Shown: positions 19,540 to 28,706, counted from the stretch's first letter. The stretch is 64,000 nucleotides of DNA from Nitratidesulfovibrio sp. SRB-5 (GCF_019931275.1 NZ_JAIOTY010000002.1:576043-640042), one strand, 5' to 3'. The notes: a model not told the origin generated them from the letters alone. Numbers and translations: made by a program.

Positions 19540-20757
19540 ATGAACTTCGCATCCCTGGTACGCGCGGCATGTCGATTGGGCGTGGCCGCACTGGCAGTTC
19601 CGGCGCTGCTGGTGGGCGCGGGCCTGCCCGCCGCCACCGCGCAGGCCGCCGATCCGGTGAAGATCGGCGCGTTCTTCGCCCTGTCCGGTCCCACCGCGCC
19701 CGTGGGCACCCCCACCAAGCTGGTGGCCCAGATGTTCGTGGACAAGGTGAACAAGGAAGGCGGCATCAACGGCAGGCCCATCGAACTGGTGCTGGGCGAC
19801 ACGGAGGGCGACCCCACCAAGGCGGTGCTGACCTTCAAGCGTTTCGTCAGTGAAGAAAAGGTGGTCGCCGTCATCGGCCCCACCCGCACCGACGAAGGCA
19901 TGGCCGTGAAGCGCCAGATCGAATCCACCGGCATTCCCACGGTGATGACCGTGGGCGGCGACCCGGTGATCATGGAAGGCAAGCTGGGCAACATGGATTT
20001 CGGCACGGCCCGGTCGGTCTTCAAATCGCCCCAGCGGTCGTCCACTGCGGTGCGCAAGGTGCTGGGGTACCTGAAGAAGCATGAACTTGCCAAGGTGGCC
20101 CTGCTGCTTTCCGGAGACAACTTCGGGCAGGACGGCGAACGCTGGCTGCGCTCGCTGGCCCCGGAATACGGCATAGAGATCGTGGGCACCGAGCAGTTCA
20201 AGCCCACCGACGTGGACATGAAGACCCAGCTTACCGCGTTGGCGGGCAAGGGTCCGCAGGCGGTGATCTGCTGGACCATCGGCCCGGCCGGGGCGCTCGT
20301 GTCCAAGAACCACCACGCCCTTGGCCTGACCATGCCCCTGCTGCAATGCCACGGCCTGCCCGACCCGGCCTACATCAAGCTGGCTGGCGAGGCGTCCGAG
20401 GGCGACCTTATGCCCGCCACCAAGCTGATGACCTGGGAAGCCCTGCCCGACGGCGACCCGCAGAAGAAGGTCATCGCCGAGTTCGTGCGCCTGTACCGCG
20501 ACGAGTACAAGTACGACGCGCAGTACCCCCTCAACACCCATTCCGGCTATGCATGGGACGCCCTGCTGCTGCTGGTGGAGGCCATGCGCAAGGTGGGCAC
20601 GGAACCCGCCAGGGTGCGCGACGCGCTGGAGGCCACCACGGGCCTGGTGGGCGTGAGCGGCGTGTTCAACCTTGGCCCGCAGGACCACAACGGCCTGGGC
20701 GAGGATTCCATGGTCATGTTGCAGGTAAAGGGCGGCAGGTTCGTGATGGTGGAATAG
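19540..20757 (+). CDS. livK: Branched-chain amino-acid-type ABC transporter substrate-binding protein LivK
   Basis: Periplasmic binding protein (405 aa) of the type I fold. Sec signal peptide (about residues 1-30, ending ATAQAADP) is followed by the canonical start VKIGAFFALSGPTAPVGTP. VAVIGPTRTDEG and the hinge region FVRLYRDEY are family-typical. The ATG is selected by GGAGAGGAGA upstream; 36 in-frame codons before it lack family likeness. Last gene of the operon, ending at a strong terminator. An importer of this class for aromatic or hydroxylated compounds next to a Mo hydroxylase-type enzyme would make sense, but the ligand is not readable from sequence. Confidence 0.92.
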   Translation: MNFASLVRAACRLGVAALAVPALLVGAGLPAATAQAADPVKIGAFFALSGPTAPVGTPTKLVAQMFVDKVNKEGGINGRPIELVLGDTEGDPTKAVLTFKRFVSEEKVVAVIGPTRTDEGMAVKRQIESTGIPTVMTVGGDPVIMEGKLGNMDFGTARSVFKSPQRSSTAVRKVLGYLKKHELAKVALLLSGDNFGQDGERWLRSLAPEYGIEIVGTEQFKPTDVDMKTQLTALAGKGPQAVICWTIGPAGALVSKNHHALGLTMPLLQCHGLPDPAYIKLAGEASEGDLMPATKLMTWEALPDGDPQKKVIAEFVRLYRDEYKYDAQYPLNTHSGYAWDALLLLVEAMRKVGTEPARVRDALEATTGLVGVSGVFNLGPQDHNGLGEDSMVMLQVKGGRFVMVE

Positions 20758-20800
20758 GCGCAACCGCCTGGGCGGCGCGCAGCGTAATGCGGCACCACGG

Positions 20801-20835
20801 CGCGCGGGAGGGCTGGTCCTTCCCGCGCGTTTTTT
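20801..20835 (+). terminator. Intrinsic terminator of the liv operon
   Basis: CGCGCGGGA / TCCCGCGCG stem followed by six Ts, about 45 bp after the livK stop. Confidence 0.9.
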
Positions 20836-21041
20836 GCCCGGATGGCCTTTCATGGCAGTGCCGTCAGGCGATGTTCCGGAAAATCGACCTGTTGCCGGAA
20901 GGTTTCCGGACAGTTTCCGGACGAAGGGCCCGCGGATGCCGGGCCGTTACCGCCGCCAGGGCACGGCTGGCGCCATTCTAATGGGTTGCGCATACCGCCC
21001 GGAGAGGTCATAGGAAGTCCAGACCACAGGGAGGGCGGCAC

Positions 21042-23384
21042 ATGGCGCGTGGCATCAGGGGGCAGGGGAGGCAGGCGTCCGGCCCGTCGTCGACGGCGGA
21101 TGCCGGGGCGGACCGGGGCGGCAAGGGGCGGAATGCCCCGCGCAGGCGTCATGCCCCGCTTGCCTGTTCGCCCTGTTCGCCCTGTTCGCCCGAGTCGCCC
21201 TGTTCGTCCGAGTCGCCCTGTGTTTCCGATCTTCCTGATTCCCCCGGATATTCTGACGTGCCCCTTTCCCCCGGCCCGTTCGCTGCCCCCGCCTGCGACC
21301 CTCCGGCCTCCCCATCCTTCGGCGTATCGCTGTACGAGCAGCTGTTCCGGTACCATTCGGCGGTGATGCTGCTGGTGGACGCGGAAACGGGCTGCATCAT
21401 CGAGGGCAATCCGGCGGCATCCACCTTCTACGGCTACCCGGACGGGGCGTTGTGCGGCATGTCCATCAACGACATCGCCAACCTGGAGCCCGAGGAGCAG
21501 GCGCGGCGGCTGGCCGAACTGCGCGAGGGGCGGCTGACATGTTTCACCTCGCGCCACCGCCTGGCGTCTGGCGAGGTGCGCGACGTCGAAGTGCATTCCG
21601 TGCCGGTGCGGCTGTTCGAACGCACCCTGCTGTACACCATCATCCACGACATCACCGACCGCGTCCGGGCCGAGGAAGCCCTGCGCCGCAGTGAACAGCA
21701 CCTGGAAATGGTCATGGACGGGGCGGGCATCGGCAGTTTCAGCTGGCATGCGCTCACCGACGAGGTGGCCTGCGACACCCGCTGGGGCGATGTGCTGGGG
21801 CATGGACGGGTGGAATGCGCGCCCATGATGGAATCGTGGCGCAACATGGTGCATCCGGACGACCTGCCGGGGCTGGAACGGGCGCGTCGGCGGCATCTTT
21901 CCGGGGTCACGCCCCGTTACGAGGCGGAATACCGGGTGCAGGGGGCGGACGGAGCGTGGCGCTGGATTCAGGAAACGGGCCGGGTGGTGGAGCGCGGCGG
22001 CGACGGCCTGCCCCTGCGGGTGGCGGGCATCGTGCGCGACGTGTCCGTCCGGCGGCGCGCGGAAGAAGACCGGCGGCGGCTGTTCAACCTGTCGCCGGAC
22101 CTGATGTGCGTGGGCGGCATGGACGGCTACTTCCGTGAACTGAACCCCGCCTGGCAGGAGGTGCTGGGCTGGTCCAGGGAAGAATTGCTGGACCGTCCGT
22201 GGGGTGCGCTGGTGCACCCCGACGACCGCGACGCCACCATGCAGGGCATGGACACGCTGCGCGAGCGCGGCGTGATCACCAACGTGGAGAACCGCTACCA
22301 GTGCCGCGACGGCACGTGGCGCTGGATATCCTGGAATTCCGCCTTCGTGCCCGAGCAGGGGCTGATCTACGGCGTGGGGCGCGACGTCACGGCGCTGCGG
22401 CGCATGGTGGAAGAATTGCGCACCAGCGAGGCGCGCCTGCGGGCCATGGCGGCCACGGTGCCGGGGGTGGTGCTGCAATGGCGCGAGGTGCCCGGCGACC
22501 GGCAGTTCACCTACGTCAGCCCGCGCAGCCGGGAGATACTGGGCGTGCCGCCCGAGTGGCTGTTGCAGGACTGGCGGGCCCTGCCGGTGCATCCTGCGGA
22601 CCGCACGGTGTGGGAACTTTCGCTGCGCGATGCCATGGAGCGGCGCGGGGACTGGATGTTCGAAGGGCGGCTGGTGCTGCCCGGCGGCGAGGTGCGCTGG
22701 TGGCGGGGCGAGGCCAGGCCCGTGCATGGCGGGCAATCCGGCGTGGCGGAACTGCCGGAGGAGTCGGGCATCGTCTACTGCGGCATCATCACCGATACCA
22801 CGGAGCACCGCGAGGCGCAGGAACGGCTGCGCCAGCTGGCCACCACCGACGGGCTGACCGGGCTGGCCAACCGCAGGCGGTTTCTGGAGGCGCTGGAGCA
22901 CGAGGTGCAGCGCCACCGCCGCTACGGCACCCCCCTGGCGCTGATCTCCATCGACGTGGACCGCTTCAAGCGGGTCAACGACACCTGGGGCCATGCCGTG
23001 GGTGACGAGGTGCTGCGCGCGCTGGCCGCCATCTGCCGGGCAGAGGTGCGCGACGTGGACACCGTGGGGCGCATCGGCGGCGAGGAATTCGCCGTGCTGC
23101 TGCCGGACACCGCCCCGGAAGAAGCCATGGCCGTGGCGGAACGGCTGCGGGCGGGCGTGGAGGCGGCGCCCCTGCTGACCACCGCCGGACCGTTGACCGT
23201 CACCCTGAGCCTGGGCGTGTCCGCAAGCCCCCCGTGCGACGGGGCCGACACGCTGCTGCGCGAGGCGGACAGGGCGCTCTACCGGGCCAAGGCGGGCGGT
23301 CGCAACCGGGTGGAGCGGGCGTTTGACCTTGCCGGGGCCTGCGCAACGGGCGACGACGCCGACACCCTGCTCACCATTCCTTGA
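21042..23384 (+). CDS. PAS-domain diguanylate cyclase
   Basis: 780 aa sensor that makes c-di-GMP. After a low-complexity N terminus (about residues 40-95, repeats of SPC encoded by 9-bp units) come four PAS/PAC domains. They begin near residues 97, 225, 345 and 465; PAC-type ends include GIVRDVSVRRRAEE and GVGRDVTALRR. Then follows a GGDEF domain starting LATTDGLTGLANRR. The active-site loop is GGEEF at 679-683, so catalysis is expected. An RxxD inhibitory I-site (RDVD, 670-673) is present five residues before it. No TM helix is seen, so it is cytoplasmic. AGGGAGG precedes the ATG. The 3' end overlaps the convergent DUF486 gene by 14 bp. Confidence 0.93.
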   Translation: MARGIRGQGRQASGPSSTADAGADRGGKGRNAPRRRHAPLACSPCSPCSPESPCSSESPCVSDLPDSPGYSDVPLSPGPFAAPACDPPASPSFGVSLYEQLFRYHSAVMLLVDAETGCIIEGNPAASTFYGYPDGALCGMSINDIANLEPEEQARRLAELREGRLTCFTSRHRLASGEVRDVEVHSVPVRLFERTLLYTIIHDITDRVRAEEALRRSEQHLEMVMDGAGIGSFSWHALTDEVACDTRWGDVLGHGRVECAPMMESWRNMVHPDDLPGLERARRRHLSGVTPRYEAEYRVQGADGAWRWIQETGRVVERGGDGLPLRVAGIVRDVSVRRRAEEDRRRLFNLSPDLMCVGGMDGYFRELNPAWQEVLGWSREELLDRPWGALVHPDDRDATMQGMDTLRERGVITNVENRYQCRDGTWRWISWNSAFVPEQGLIYGVGRDVTALRRMVEELRTSEARLRAMAATVPGVVLQWREVPGDRQFTYVSPRSREILGVPPEWLLQDWRALPVHPADRTVWELSLRDAMERRGDWMFEGRLVLPGGEVRWWRGEARPVHGGQSGVAELPEESGIVYCGIITDTTEHREAQERLRQLATTDGLTGLANRRRFLEALEHEVQRHRRYGTPLALISIDVDRFKRVNDTWGHAVGDEVLRALAAICRAEVRDVDTVGRIGGEEFAVLLPDTAPEEAMAVAERLRAGVEAAPLLTTAGPLTVTLSLGVSASPPCDGADTLLREADRALYRAKAGGRNRVERAFDLAGACATGDDADTLLTIP

Positions 23385-23730
23385 AGATGAAGAACGTGGC
23401 CACCACGATCAGGCAGAACCCCACCAGATAGTTCCATTTCAGCGGCTCTCCCAGGTAGAGCACCGAGAAGACCAGAAACACGGAGAGCGAAATGATCTCC
23501 TGGATGGTCTTCAGTTCCGTTGCGTTGAAATGGCCGTAGCCTGCCCGGTTGGCGGGCACCTGAAGGCAGTATTCGAAGAAGGCGATGCCCCAGCTCACCA
23601 TGATGGCCACCATGAGCGGGCTGGCCTTGAACTTCAGGTGGCCGTACCAGGCGAAGGTCATGAACACGTTGGAAAGCAGCAGCAGGCCGACGGTGACGAC
23701 CGGGACGGGCAGGGCAAAGGGGACGGGCAT
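23371..23730 (-). CDS. DUF486 / small DMT-family membrane protein
   Basis: 119 aa integral membrane protein with four hydrophobic helices. It has the DUF486 (COG3169) pattern: FMTFAWYGHLKF near residue 25, the AFFEYCLQVPANRAGYG motif in the middle, and LKWNYLVGFCLIVVATFF at the end. The family is related to drug/metabolite transporters, but its function is unknown. The start is taken at the Met before the first helix; a 19-codon upstream extension is not family-like. The gene is convergent with the diguanylate cyclase and overlaps its last codons. Confidence 0.85.
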   Translation of the reverse strand: MPVPFALPVPVVTVGLLLLSNVFMTFAWYGHLKFKASPLMVAIMVSWGIAFFEYCLQVPANRAGYGHFNATELKTIQEIISLSVFLVFSVLYLGEPLKWNYLVGFCLIVVATFFIFKEW

Positions 23731-23965
23731 GGGAAGGCTCCGGTTTGGGGGGCGCGGCGGGGCGCAGGCCGCGACGGATGGTGGCAATGCGCGTGGGGCG
23801 AACGAGGCGCGACGGGAGCATGCGGGGCCGTGCGCCCGCGTGGCCGCTGCCTTTTCGCATGGTGCGCGACGGGTGGCAAGATGCCCGGCACGGGCCGCAT
23901 TCGCGTGGTCGGGGCGCGCTGCCCGCCGCCTGCGGTGAACGGACGCGGTGGAGCTGCAATGATGC

Positions 23966-23997
23966 GGGGCCGCCGACCGGTGAAGGTCGGCGGCCCC
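23966..23997 (-). terminator. Hairpin downstream of the charge-patterned protein gene
   Basis: Perfect 13-bp stem GGGGCCGCCGACC with a 6-base loop, about 85 bp after the stop on the minus strand. No U-tract, so Rho-independent action is uncertain. Confidence 0.55.
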
Positions 23998-24082
23998 TGT
24001 CCGTCGCCACCATGCGCCGCCGCGTTTCGCCGCATGCCGTCAGGCATGGGGAGTAGGCGGCGCAACCGGATGAAGCCGGGCG

Positions 24083-24502
24083 CTATTGGGCGGGAGCGGG
24101 AGGAACGGGACGACCGTTGCCGCGATCGTCCTTGCGGTCCTCGCGCCAGTCGCGCCGGTCATCGCGGCGTTCCCTGCGGTCATCCCTGCGATCGTCCTTG
24201 CGGTCCATGTGCTGGTCGCGTCGGCCATCGCGGCGTTCCATGTTCTGGTCGTGGCGCTCGCGGCGGTCGTCACGCCGGTCGTCGCGCCGGTCGTCACGAT
24301 GATCCCTGCGTTCCATGCCGTCCTGCCGACGATCCTGCCGATGCTCCGGTTGATGCTCCTTCCGGTCGTCCCTGCGTTCCTTGCGCAGGTCGGGGCGGAG
24401 GTTGGCGGGCGCGGCGTCGTCAGCCAGCGCGGGCAGCGCGGGCAGGGCAACGGCGGCGGCAAGGGCAAGCGAGGCAAGCAGGGAGGTCGTTTTTTGCAAC
24501 AT
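24083..24502 (-). CDS. Exported Arg/Asp-repeat (charge-patterned) protein
   Basis: 139 aa, function not recognised. A clear Sec signal peptide (about residues 1-28, ending ALADD) is followed by about 90 residues made almost only of Arg, Asp, Glu, Lys, His and Gln. These are arranged as degenerate RRDD/DDRRER repeats with alternating opposite charges, then a short Pro-rich end. No cysteine or enzymatic motif. AAGGAGA seven bases before the ATG makes a real gene likely. The pattern suggests a long charged helix in the periplasm, possibly metal-, polyanion- or stress-related; this is inference. Flanked by convergent and parallel genes with no functional link. Confidence 0.75.
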   Translation of the reverse strand: MLQKTTSLLASLALAAAVALPALPALADDAAPANLRPDLRKERRDDRKEHQPEHRQDRRQDGMERRDHRDDRRDDRRDDRRERHDQNMERRDGRRDQHMDRKDDRRDDRRERRDDRRDWREDRKDDRGNGRPVPPAPAQ

Positions 24503-25020
24503 GTCGGTTCTCCTTCATGGAAACCGTGGGTTGGCCCGCGTGCGCGGGGCCGGGGTCGGTGAACTGGCGCCCCGCGTGCCTGCGGCAACGGCCAGGGGCA
24601 TGTCGGGGGCATCCGCGCCGGGCACACCGGCACGTCGAGGCGCATATCGCGCCGAACCCGCGCGAAGTCAACGGCGGCGGGGCACAAGTTACACTTCGTA
24701 ACATGTCGTAGCGGGGCGGCAATGGAATGGGGCTGGCGTGCCCGTCGCGCCATGGAAATTCATGGATCGTGGCGGGCTGTTGCGCGCGGCGGCATTGGTC
24801 GCCGTATTGCGGGCAAGAGCGGCATGCTAGCGGGGGTGGGGCAGCGCATGCCGGAAGGCGTGGGGGAGGTGGCGTCAGGCGTGCCGGGTGTGAAGATCGT
24901 GCCGGTCGGAACAGGTCGGAACAGGTCGGAATCGATCGAAATTGACCGGACCTGGTCGAAACGGGGCGAGATCGGGCTGACTGGTGCGGCTGATGCGGCT
25001 GGCGTGACGGTCGGAGCGGC
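24503..25020. other. Gene-free stretch with 10-bp tandem repeats
   Basis: No gene recognised. It contains a GTTAC-N5-GTAAC dyad at 24688-24702, possibly at the promoter of the exported protein. A run of AGGTCGGAAC-type units lies at about 24895-24935 and continues degenerately to 24960. Confidence 0.5.
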
Positions 25021-25848
25021 TCAGGCCTCTTCGTCGGTGATGGTGCCGGTTTCGCGCAGCAGCAGGTCCAGCACCAGTTCTTCCAGCGATCGGTTCTCGT
25101 TGGCCTTGGCGCGGGTCTGGGCGGCGGTGTCCATGATGTCCGCCTGCGAGGCCAGCGAGGACGCCTGGCTGTCCAGCAGGGTGGAGCGCGCCGCGTAGTT
25201 GGTGGCCGCGGCGCCAACGGTGGTGATGTAGCCGGAGAGGGTGGTGACCATGGCGGCGGCCTTGGCCACGGTATTGATCTGGGTGCTGGTGAAGGCGTTC
25301 TTGTAGGAGGAGAAGTCGGTGAGGGCCAGATCGAAGCTGCTGGTCCCGGACTGGATTTCCAGGCTGCCGGAACTGCCGGACACGGTGACCCGGTCGTCGG
25401 AGGCCCATACGGAACCGTCCAGCAGGGCTATGCCGTTGTACGAGGTGGAGGCCACGGTCTGGGTGATCTGCGAGGCCAGCGAATTGTACTCCGCCTGCAC
25501 CGATGCATAGGTCATGGTGCCGGTGGCCACGCCGTTGGCCAGGTCCTTCATGCGGGTGAGCGCGGTCTTCAGCGAGGTGACCCCCGTGTTGGCCAGATCC
25601 ATGATGGACTTGGCCTCGGACACGTTGTTCGAAGCCTGGCGCAGCATGGACGCATCGGCCCGCAGTCTGCCGGTAAGCGCGGCGGCGGTGGGGTCCGTGA
25701 CCTTGCGCGACTGGCTTTCGGTCAGCAGCATGTCGCGCAGCGACTTGCCGACGGACCCGCCCATGAACAGCGAATTGGTCAGCATGTCCTGCTGCAACAG
25801 TTGCAGCGAATATTCCACCAGCATGGTGTTCAGCGACTTGTCGGTCAC
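25021..25848 (-). CDS. Orphan flagellin-like protein
   Basis: 275 aa protein related to flagellin/FlgL. The N-terminal D0/D1-type helix carries VTDPTAAALTGRLRADASML, matching the family's DDAAGLA-ISERM region, then LKTALTRMKDLANG and STSYNGIALLDG. A short variable middle and a C-terminal helix of flagellin type (ARSTLLDSQASSLASQ) follow. It is shorter than typical flagellins and ends in an extra acidic segment (LLLRETGTITDEEA). The GTG start is chosen because GGGGAG lies upstream; an ATG 12 codons earlier lacks a ribosome site. No flagellar genes are nearby. It could be a minor filament or hook-associated protein. Confidence 0.72.
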   Translation of the reverse strand: MTDKSLNTMLVEYSLQLLQQDMLTNSLFMGGSVGKSLRDMLLTESQSRKVTDPTAAALTGRLRADASMLRQASNNVSEAKSIMDLANTGVTSLKTALTRMKDLANGVATGTMTYASVQAEYNSLASQITQTVASTSYNGIALLDGSVWASDDRVTVSGSSGSLEIQSGTSSFDLALTDFSSYKNAFTSTQINTVAKAAAMVTTLSGYITTVGAAATNYAARSTLLDSQASSLASQADIMDTAAQTRAKANENRSLEELVLDLLLRETGTITDEEA

Positions 25849-26094
25849 GCGCGCTCCCCGGCGGATGAACACACCACGCCTCATGGAGCGTATCGGCCAT
25901 TTTTTCGCAAGCTTTAGGGATGCCGGCTCACTGGTTGCCGTTTCGTGCGGGGGCGCACTTTCGTGCGGGCGGGGGGGAGCGGGCCGGGGCGGGCAGGGTG
26001 GCAGGCAGGACGGGCCGCTTTTTTTCCGCCTAGGGCCGCAAGGGCTGGGGGGCACGTCGGGGCCATTGGGGGCGAACGGAGGTGACCTTGCCGG

Positions 26095-26123
26095 TTGAAC
26101 CCGGCACCCCGTTTTGCTACATG
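26095..26123 (+). promoter_or_regulatory. Candidate promoter for the riboswitch-nrdD transcript
   Basis: TTGAAC, 17-bp spacer, TACATG, about 80 bp before the conserved riboswitch core. Confidence 0.5.
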
Positions 26124-26179
26124 CTGGGGGCATTGACGACGTGTGCCGTACGGCCACGCCGTTCCCACGAAAAACAGCC

Positions 26180-26415
26180 ACGAAGATTTCCAAGGATCTC
26201 CGGCAAAGGGAATCCGGTGCGACACCGGAGCGGTCCCGCCGCTGTGATCCCCGCGCGCAACCGCGCGCAACGTCCGCCCCGGCCCGGGAACGAAGCTTGC
26301 GCTTCGCCCCGCCGCCGCAGCGCCACTGGCACCGGGTTCCGCCCGCGCCGGGAAGGCGGGCCGGACGGGGGAAAGCCAGAAAACCTGGCCGGAGCGCTTC
26401 TTGCCGCCACGGGCA
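26180..26415 (+). promoter_or_regulatory. Cobalamin riboswitch
   Basis: Contains the class hallmarks in order: AAAGGGAA at 26205-26212, the CCGGTG...CACCGG hairpin (26214-26228), GCGGTCCCGCCGCTGTGA (26230-26247), a variable GC-rich arm, and the B12-box half GCCAGAAAACCTGGC (26375-26389). It binds adenosylcobalamin-type ligands and normally turns expression off. Exact boundaries are approximate. Confidence 0.92.
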
Positions 26416-26466
26416 CGCGGATGCCCGCATCGGACTCAAGAAGATTCACGGAACACGCAGCGCGCC

Positions 26467-26489
26467 GGGGGACGTTACCGACGTCCCCC
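26467..26489 (+). promoter_or_regulatory. Hairpin between riboswitch and nrdD
   Basis: GGGGGACGT-TACCG-ACGTCCCCC, perfect 9-bp stem, 87 bp before the nrdD start. Possible part of the riboswitch expression platform. There is no U-tract. Confidence 0.5.
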
Positions 26490-26576
26490 CGCGACGCGCC
26501 CTACCACGGGCGGCCCGCCGCCGTGCGCCTTTGGCGTGCGGAATTCCGTCGGCCCGCCGTCCGGGAGCCATTGCCC

Positions 26577-28691
26577 ATGCCCCAACATATTCGCAAGCGC
26601 GACGGCCGCGTGGAAACCTGGTCCGTGGACCGGGTGGGTCACGCCATCAACAAGGCCCTGAAAGCCAGCGGCATCAAGGATCCCCTGCTGGGCAAGCGTC
26701 TGGCGCAGCGGGTGGAAGCCAAGCTCGACGGCGTGGACATGCCCGAGCAGGAGCAGGTGCAGGACCTTGTCCAGCGCGTGCTGATGGAAGCCCGCCTGTA
26801 CGCCGTGGCCGAACGGTACATCATCTACCGTGAAAAGCGCCGCGAAATGCGCAGCCAGAACGAGGCCTACCTCGACGTGGCCCGGATGATCGAAAGCTAT
26901 CTCGACAGGTCCGACTGGCGCGTCAACGAAAACTCCAACATGGGGCATTCGTTCCAGGGGCTCATCCTGCACATGGCGGGGTCTGTCCAGGCGCGCTACG
27001 TGCTGGAAAAGTATCCCGAGGAAATCCGCCTGGCCCACACCCACGGCTATTTCCACATCCACGACCTGTCCTTCGGCCTGGCCGGGTACTGCGCGGGCTG
27101 GAGCCTGCGCGACCTTCTGCTGGAAGGCTTCAACCTGAAGGGCCGCTGCTGCGCGTCCCCGGCGCGCCACTTCGACGCGGCCTGCGGGCAGATCGTCAAC
27201 TTTCTGGGTACGCTGCAAAACGAATGGGCGGGCGCGCAGGCGTTCAACAACATCGACACCTATCTTGCCCCGTTCATCCGCCACGACAAGCTGACCTACG
27301 ACGAGGTCAAGCAGGGCGTGCAGAAGCTGGTGTACAACCTGAACACCACCTCGCGCTGGGGCGGGCAGAGCCCGTTCACCAACTTTACCCTGGACATGGC
27401 CCCGCCCAGGCACATCGCCAATGAACCGGTAATCATCGGCGGCGAGTTTCAGGATTCCACCTACGGCGACTACGCCGCAGAGATGGACATGTTCAACCGG
27501 GCGTTCATAGAGGTGATGCTGGAAGGCGACGCCGACGGGCGCATCTTCTCCTTCCCCATCCCCACCTACAACGTCACCCCCGACTTTCCGTGGGATACAG
27601 ACACCGGCAAGCTGCTGCTGCGCATGACGGCCAAGTACGGCGCGCCCTATTTCCAGAACTTCATCAATTCGGACCTCAACCCCGAAGACGTGCGATCCAT
27701 GTGCTGCCGCCTGCAGATGGACCTGCGCGAAATCCGCAAGCGCACCGGCGGCCTGTTCGGCTCGGGCGACCTTACCGGCTCCATCGGCGTGGTCACCCTG
27801 AACCTGCCCAAGTTCGCGTACCTGGCCCAGGGCGAGGAAGACTTCCTCGACATGATCACCGAGTACGCGGAAATGGCCCGCGACGCCTTGGAATACAAGC
27901 GCAAGCTGTGCACCCAGATGCTGGACGCGGGCATGTTCCCGTTCTCGCGCCGCTACCTCAAGAACGGCTACGCGGGCCACTTCTCCACCATCGGGCTCAT
28001 CGGCGGGCACGAGGCCTGCCTGAACCTTTTGGGCAAGGGCATCGAGACGGAAGCCGGGCTGCGCCTGATGAAGCGCGTGCTGCACCACCTGCGCGAACTG
28101 ACCGTGCGTTTTCAGGAAGAAACCGGGCACATGTACAACCTTGAAGCCACGCCCGGCGAAGGCACCTGCTACCGCCTTGCGCGCATCGACCGCGCCCTGT
28201 ACGAAGACATTGCGACTTCGGGCGGCGACACGCCGTACTACACCAACTCCACCCTGCTGCCCGTGGGCTTCACCGAAGACGTGTTCGCCGCGCTGGAGCA
28301 CCAGAACGAGTTGCAGACCCTGTACAACGGCGGCACGGTGTTCCACTCCTTCCTTGGCGAGGCCGCGCCCGACGAGGCCTCGGTAAAGAACTACCTGCTG
28401 AAGGCCATGCAGAAGACGCGCATTCCGTACATCTCGGTCACGCCCACCTTCTCGGTGTGCCAGAGCCACGGTTACCTGCGCGGCGAGCACATGAACTGCC
28501 CGGAATGCGGCGAAGAGGCGGAAGTGTACACCCGCGTGGTGGGCTACTACCGCCCGGTCAGCCGCTGGAACCTTGGCAAGCAGCAGGAATACAGGGAACG
28601 CGTGGAATACGGCATGGGTTCGTTCTGCGATTGCGGTGCGCCCGCGACAGAGGTGGACCTGAAGCTGCCGGAGCCTGCCGTAGCCGACTAG
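26577..28691 (+). CDS. nrdD: Anaerobic (class III) ribonucleoside-triphosphate reductase
   Basis: Oxygen-sensitive glycyl-radical enzyme that makes dNTPs from NTPs (704 aa). An N-terminal ATP-cone (IRKRDGRVETWSVDRV) is followed by the (alpha/beta)10 barrel with NLNTTSRWGGQSPF. The glycyl-radical site is RVVGYYRP with Gly656. The C-terminal zinc site uses CPECG and FCDCG pairs flanking it. The ATG follows GGGAG. The activase NrdG is not adjacent. It lies behind a cobalamin riboswitch although the enzyme itself needs no B12. This fits repression when B12 is plentiful and a class II reductase can serve. Confidence 0.96.
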   Translation: MPQHIRKRDGRVETWSVDRVGHAINKALKASGIKDPLLGKRLAQRVEAKLDGVDMPEQEQVQDLVQRVLMEARLYAVAERYIIYREKRREMRSQNEAYLDVARMIESYLDRSDWRVNENSNMGHSFQGLILHMAGSVQARYVLEKYPEEIRLAHTHGYFHIHDLSFGLAGYCAGWSLRDLLLEGFNLKGRCCASPARHFDAACGQIVNFLGTLQNEWAGAQAFNNIDTYLAPFIRHDKLTYDEVKQGVQKLVYNLNTTSRWGGQSPFTNFTLDMAPPRHIANEPVIIGGEFQDSTYGDYAAEMDMFNRAFIEVMLEGDADGRIFSFPIPTYNVTPDFPWDTDTGKLLLRMTAKYGAPYFQNFINSDLNPEDVRSMCCRLQMDLREIRKRTGGLFGSGDLTGSIGVVTLNLPKFAYLAQGEEDFLDMITEYAEMARDALEYKRKLCTQMLDAGMFPFSRRYLKNGYAGHFSTIGLIGGHEACLNLLGKGIETEAGLRLMKRVLHHLRELTVRFQEETGHMYNLEATPGEGTCYRLARIDRALYEDIATSGGDTPYYTNSTLLPVGFTEDVFAALEHQNELQTLYNGGTVFHSFLGEAAPDEASVKNYLLKAMQKTRIPYISVTPTFSVCQSHGYLRGEHMNCPECGEEAEVYTRVVGYYRPVSRWNLGKQQEYRERVEYGMGSFCDCGAPATEVDLKLPEPAVAD

Positions 28692-28706
28692 CATGAAATG
28701 ACCGGC

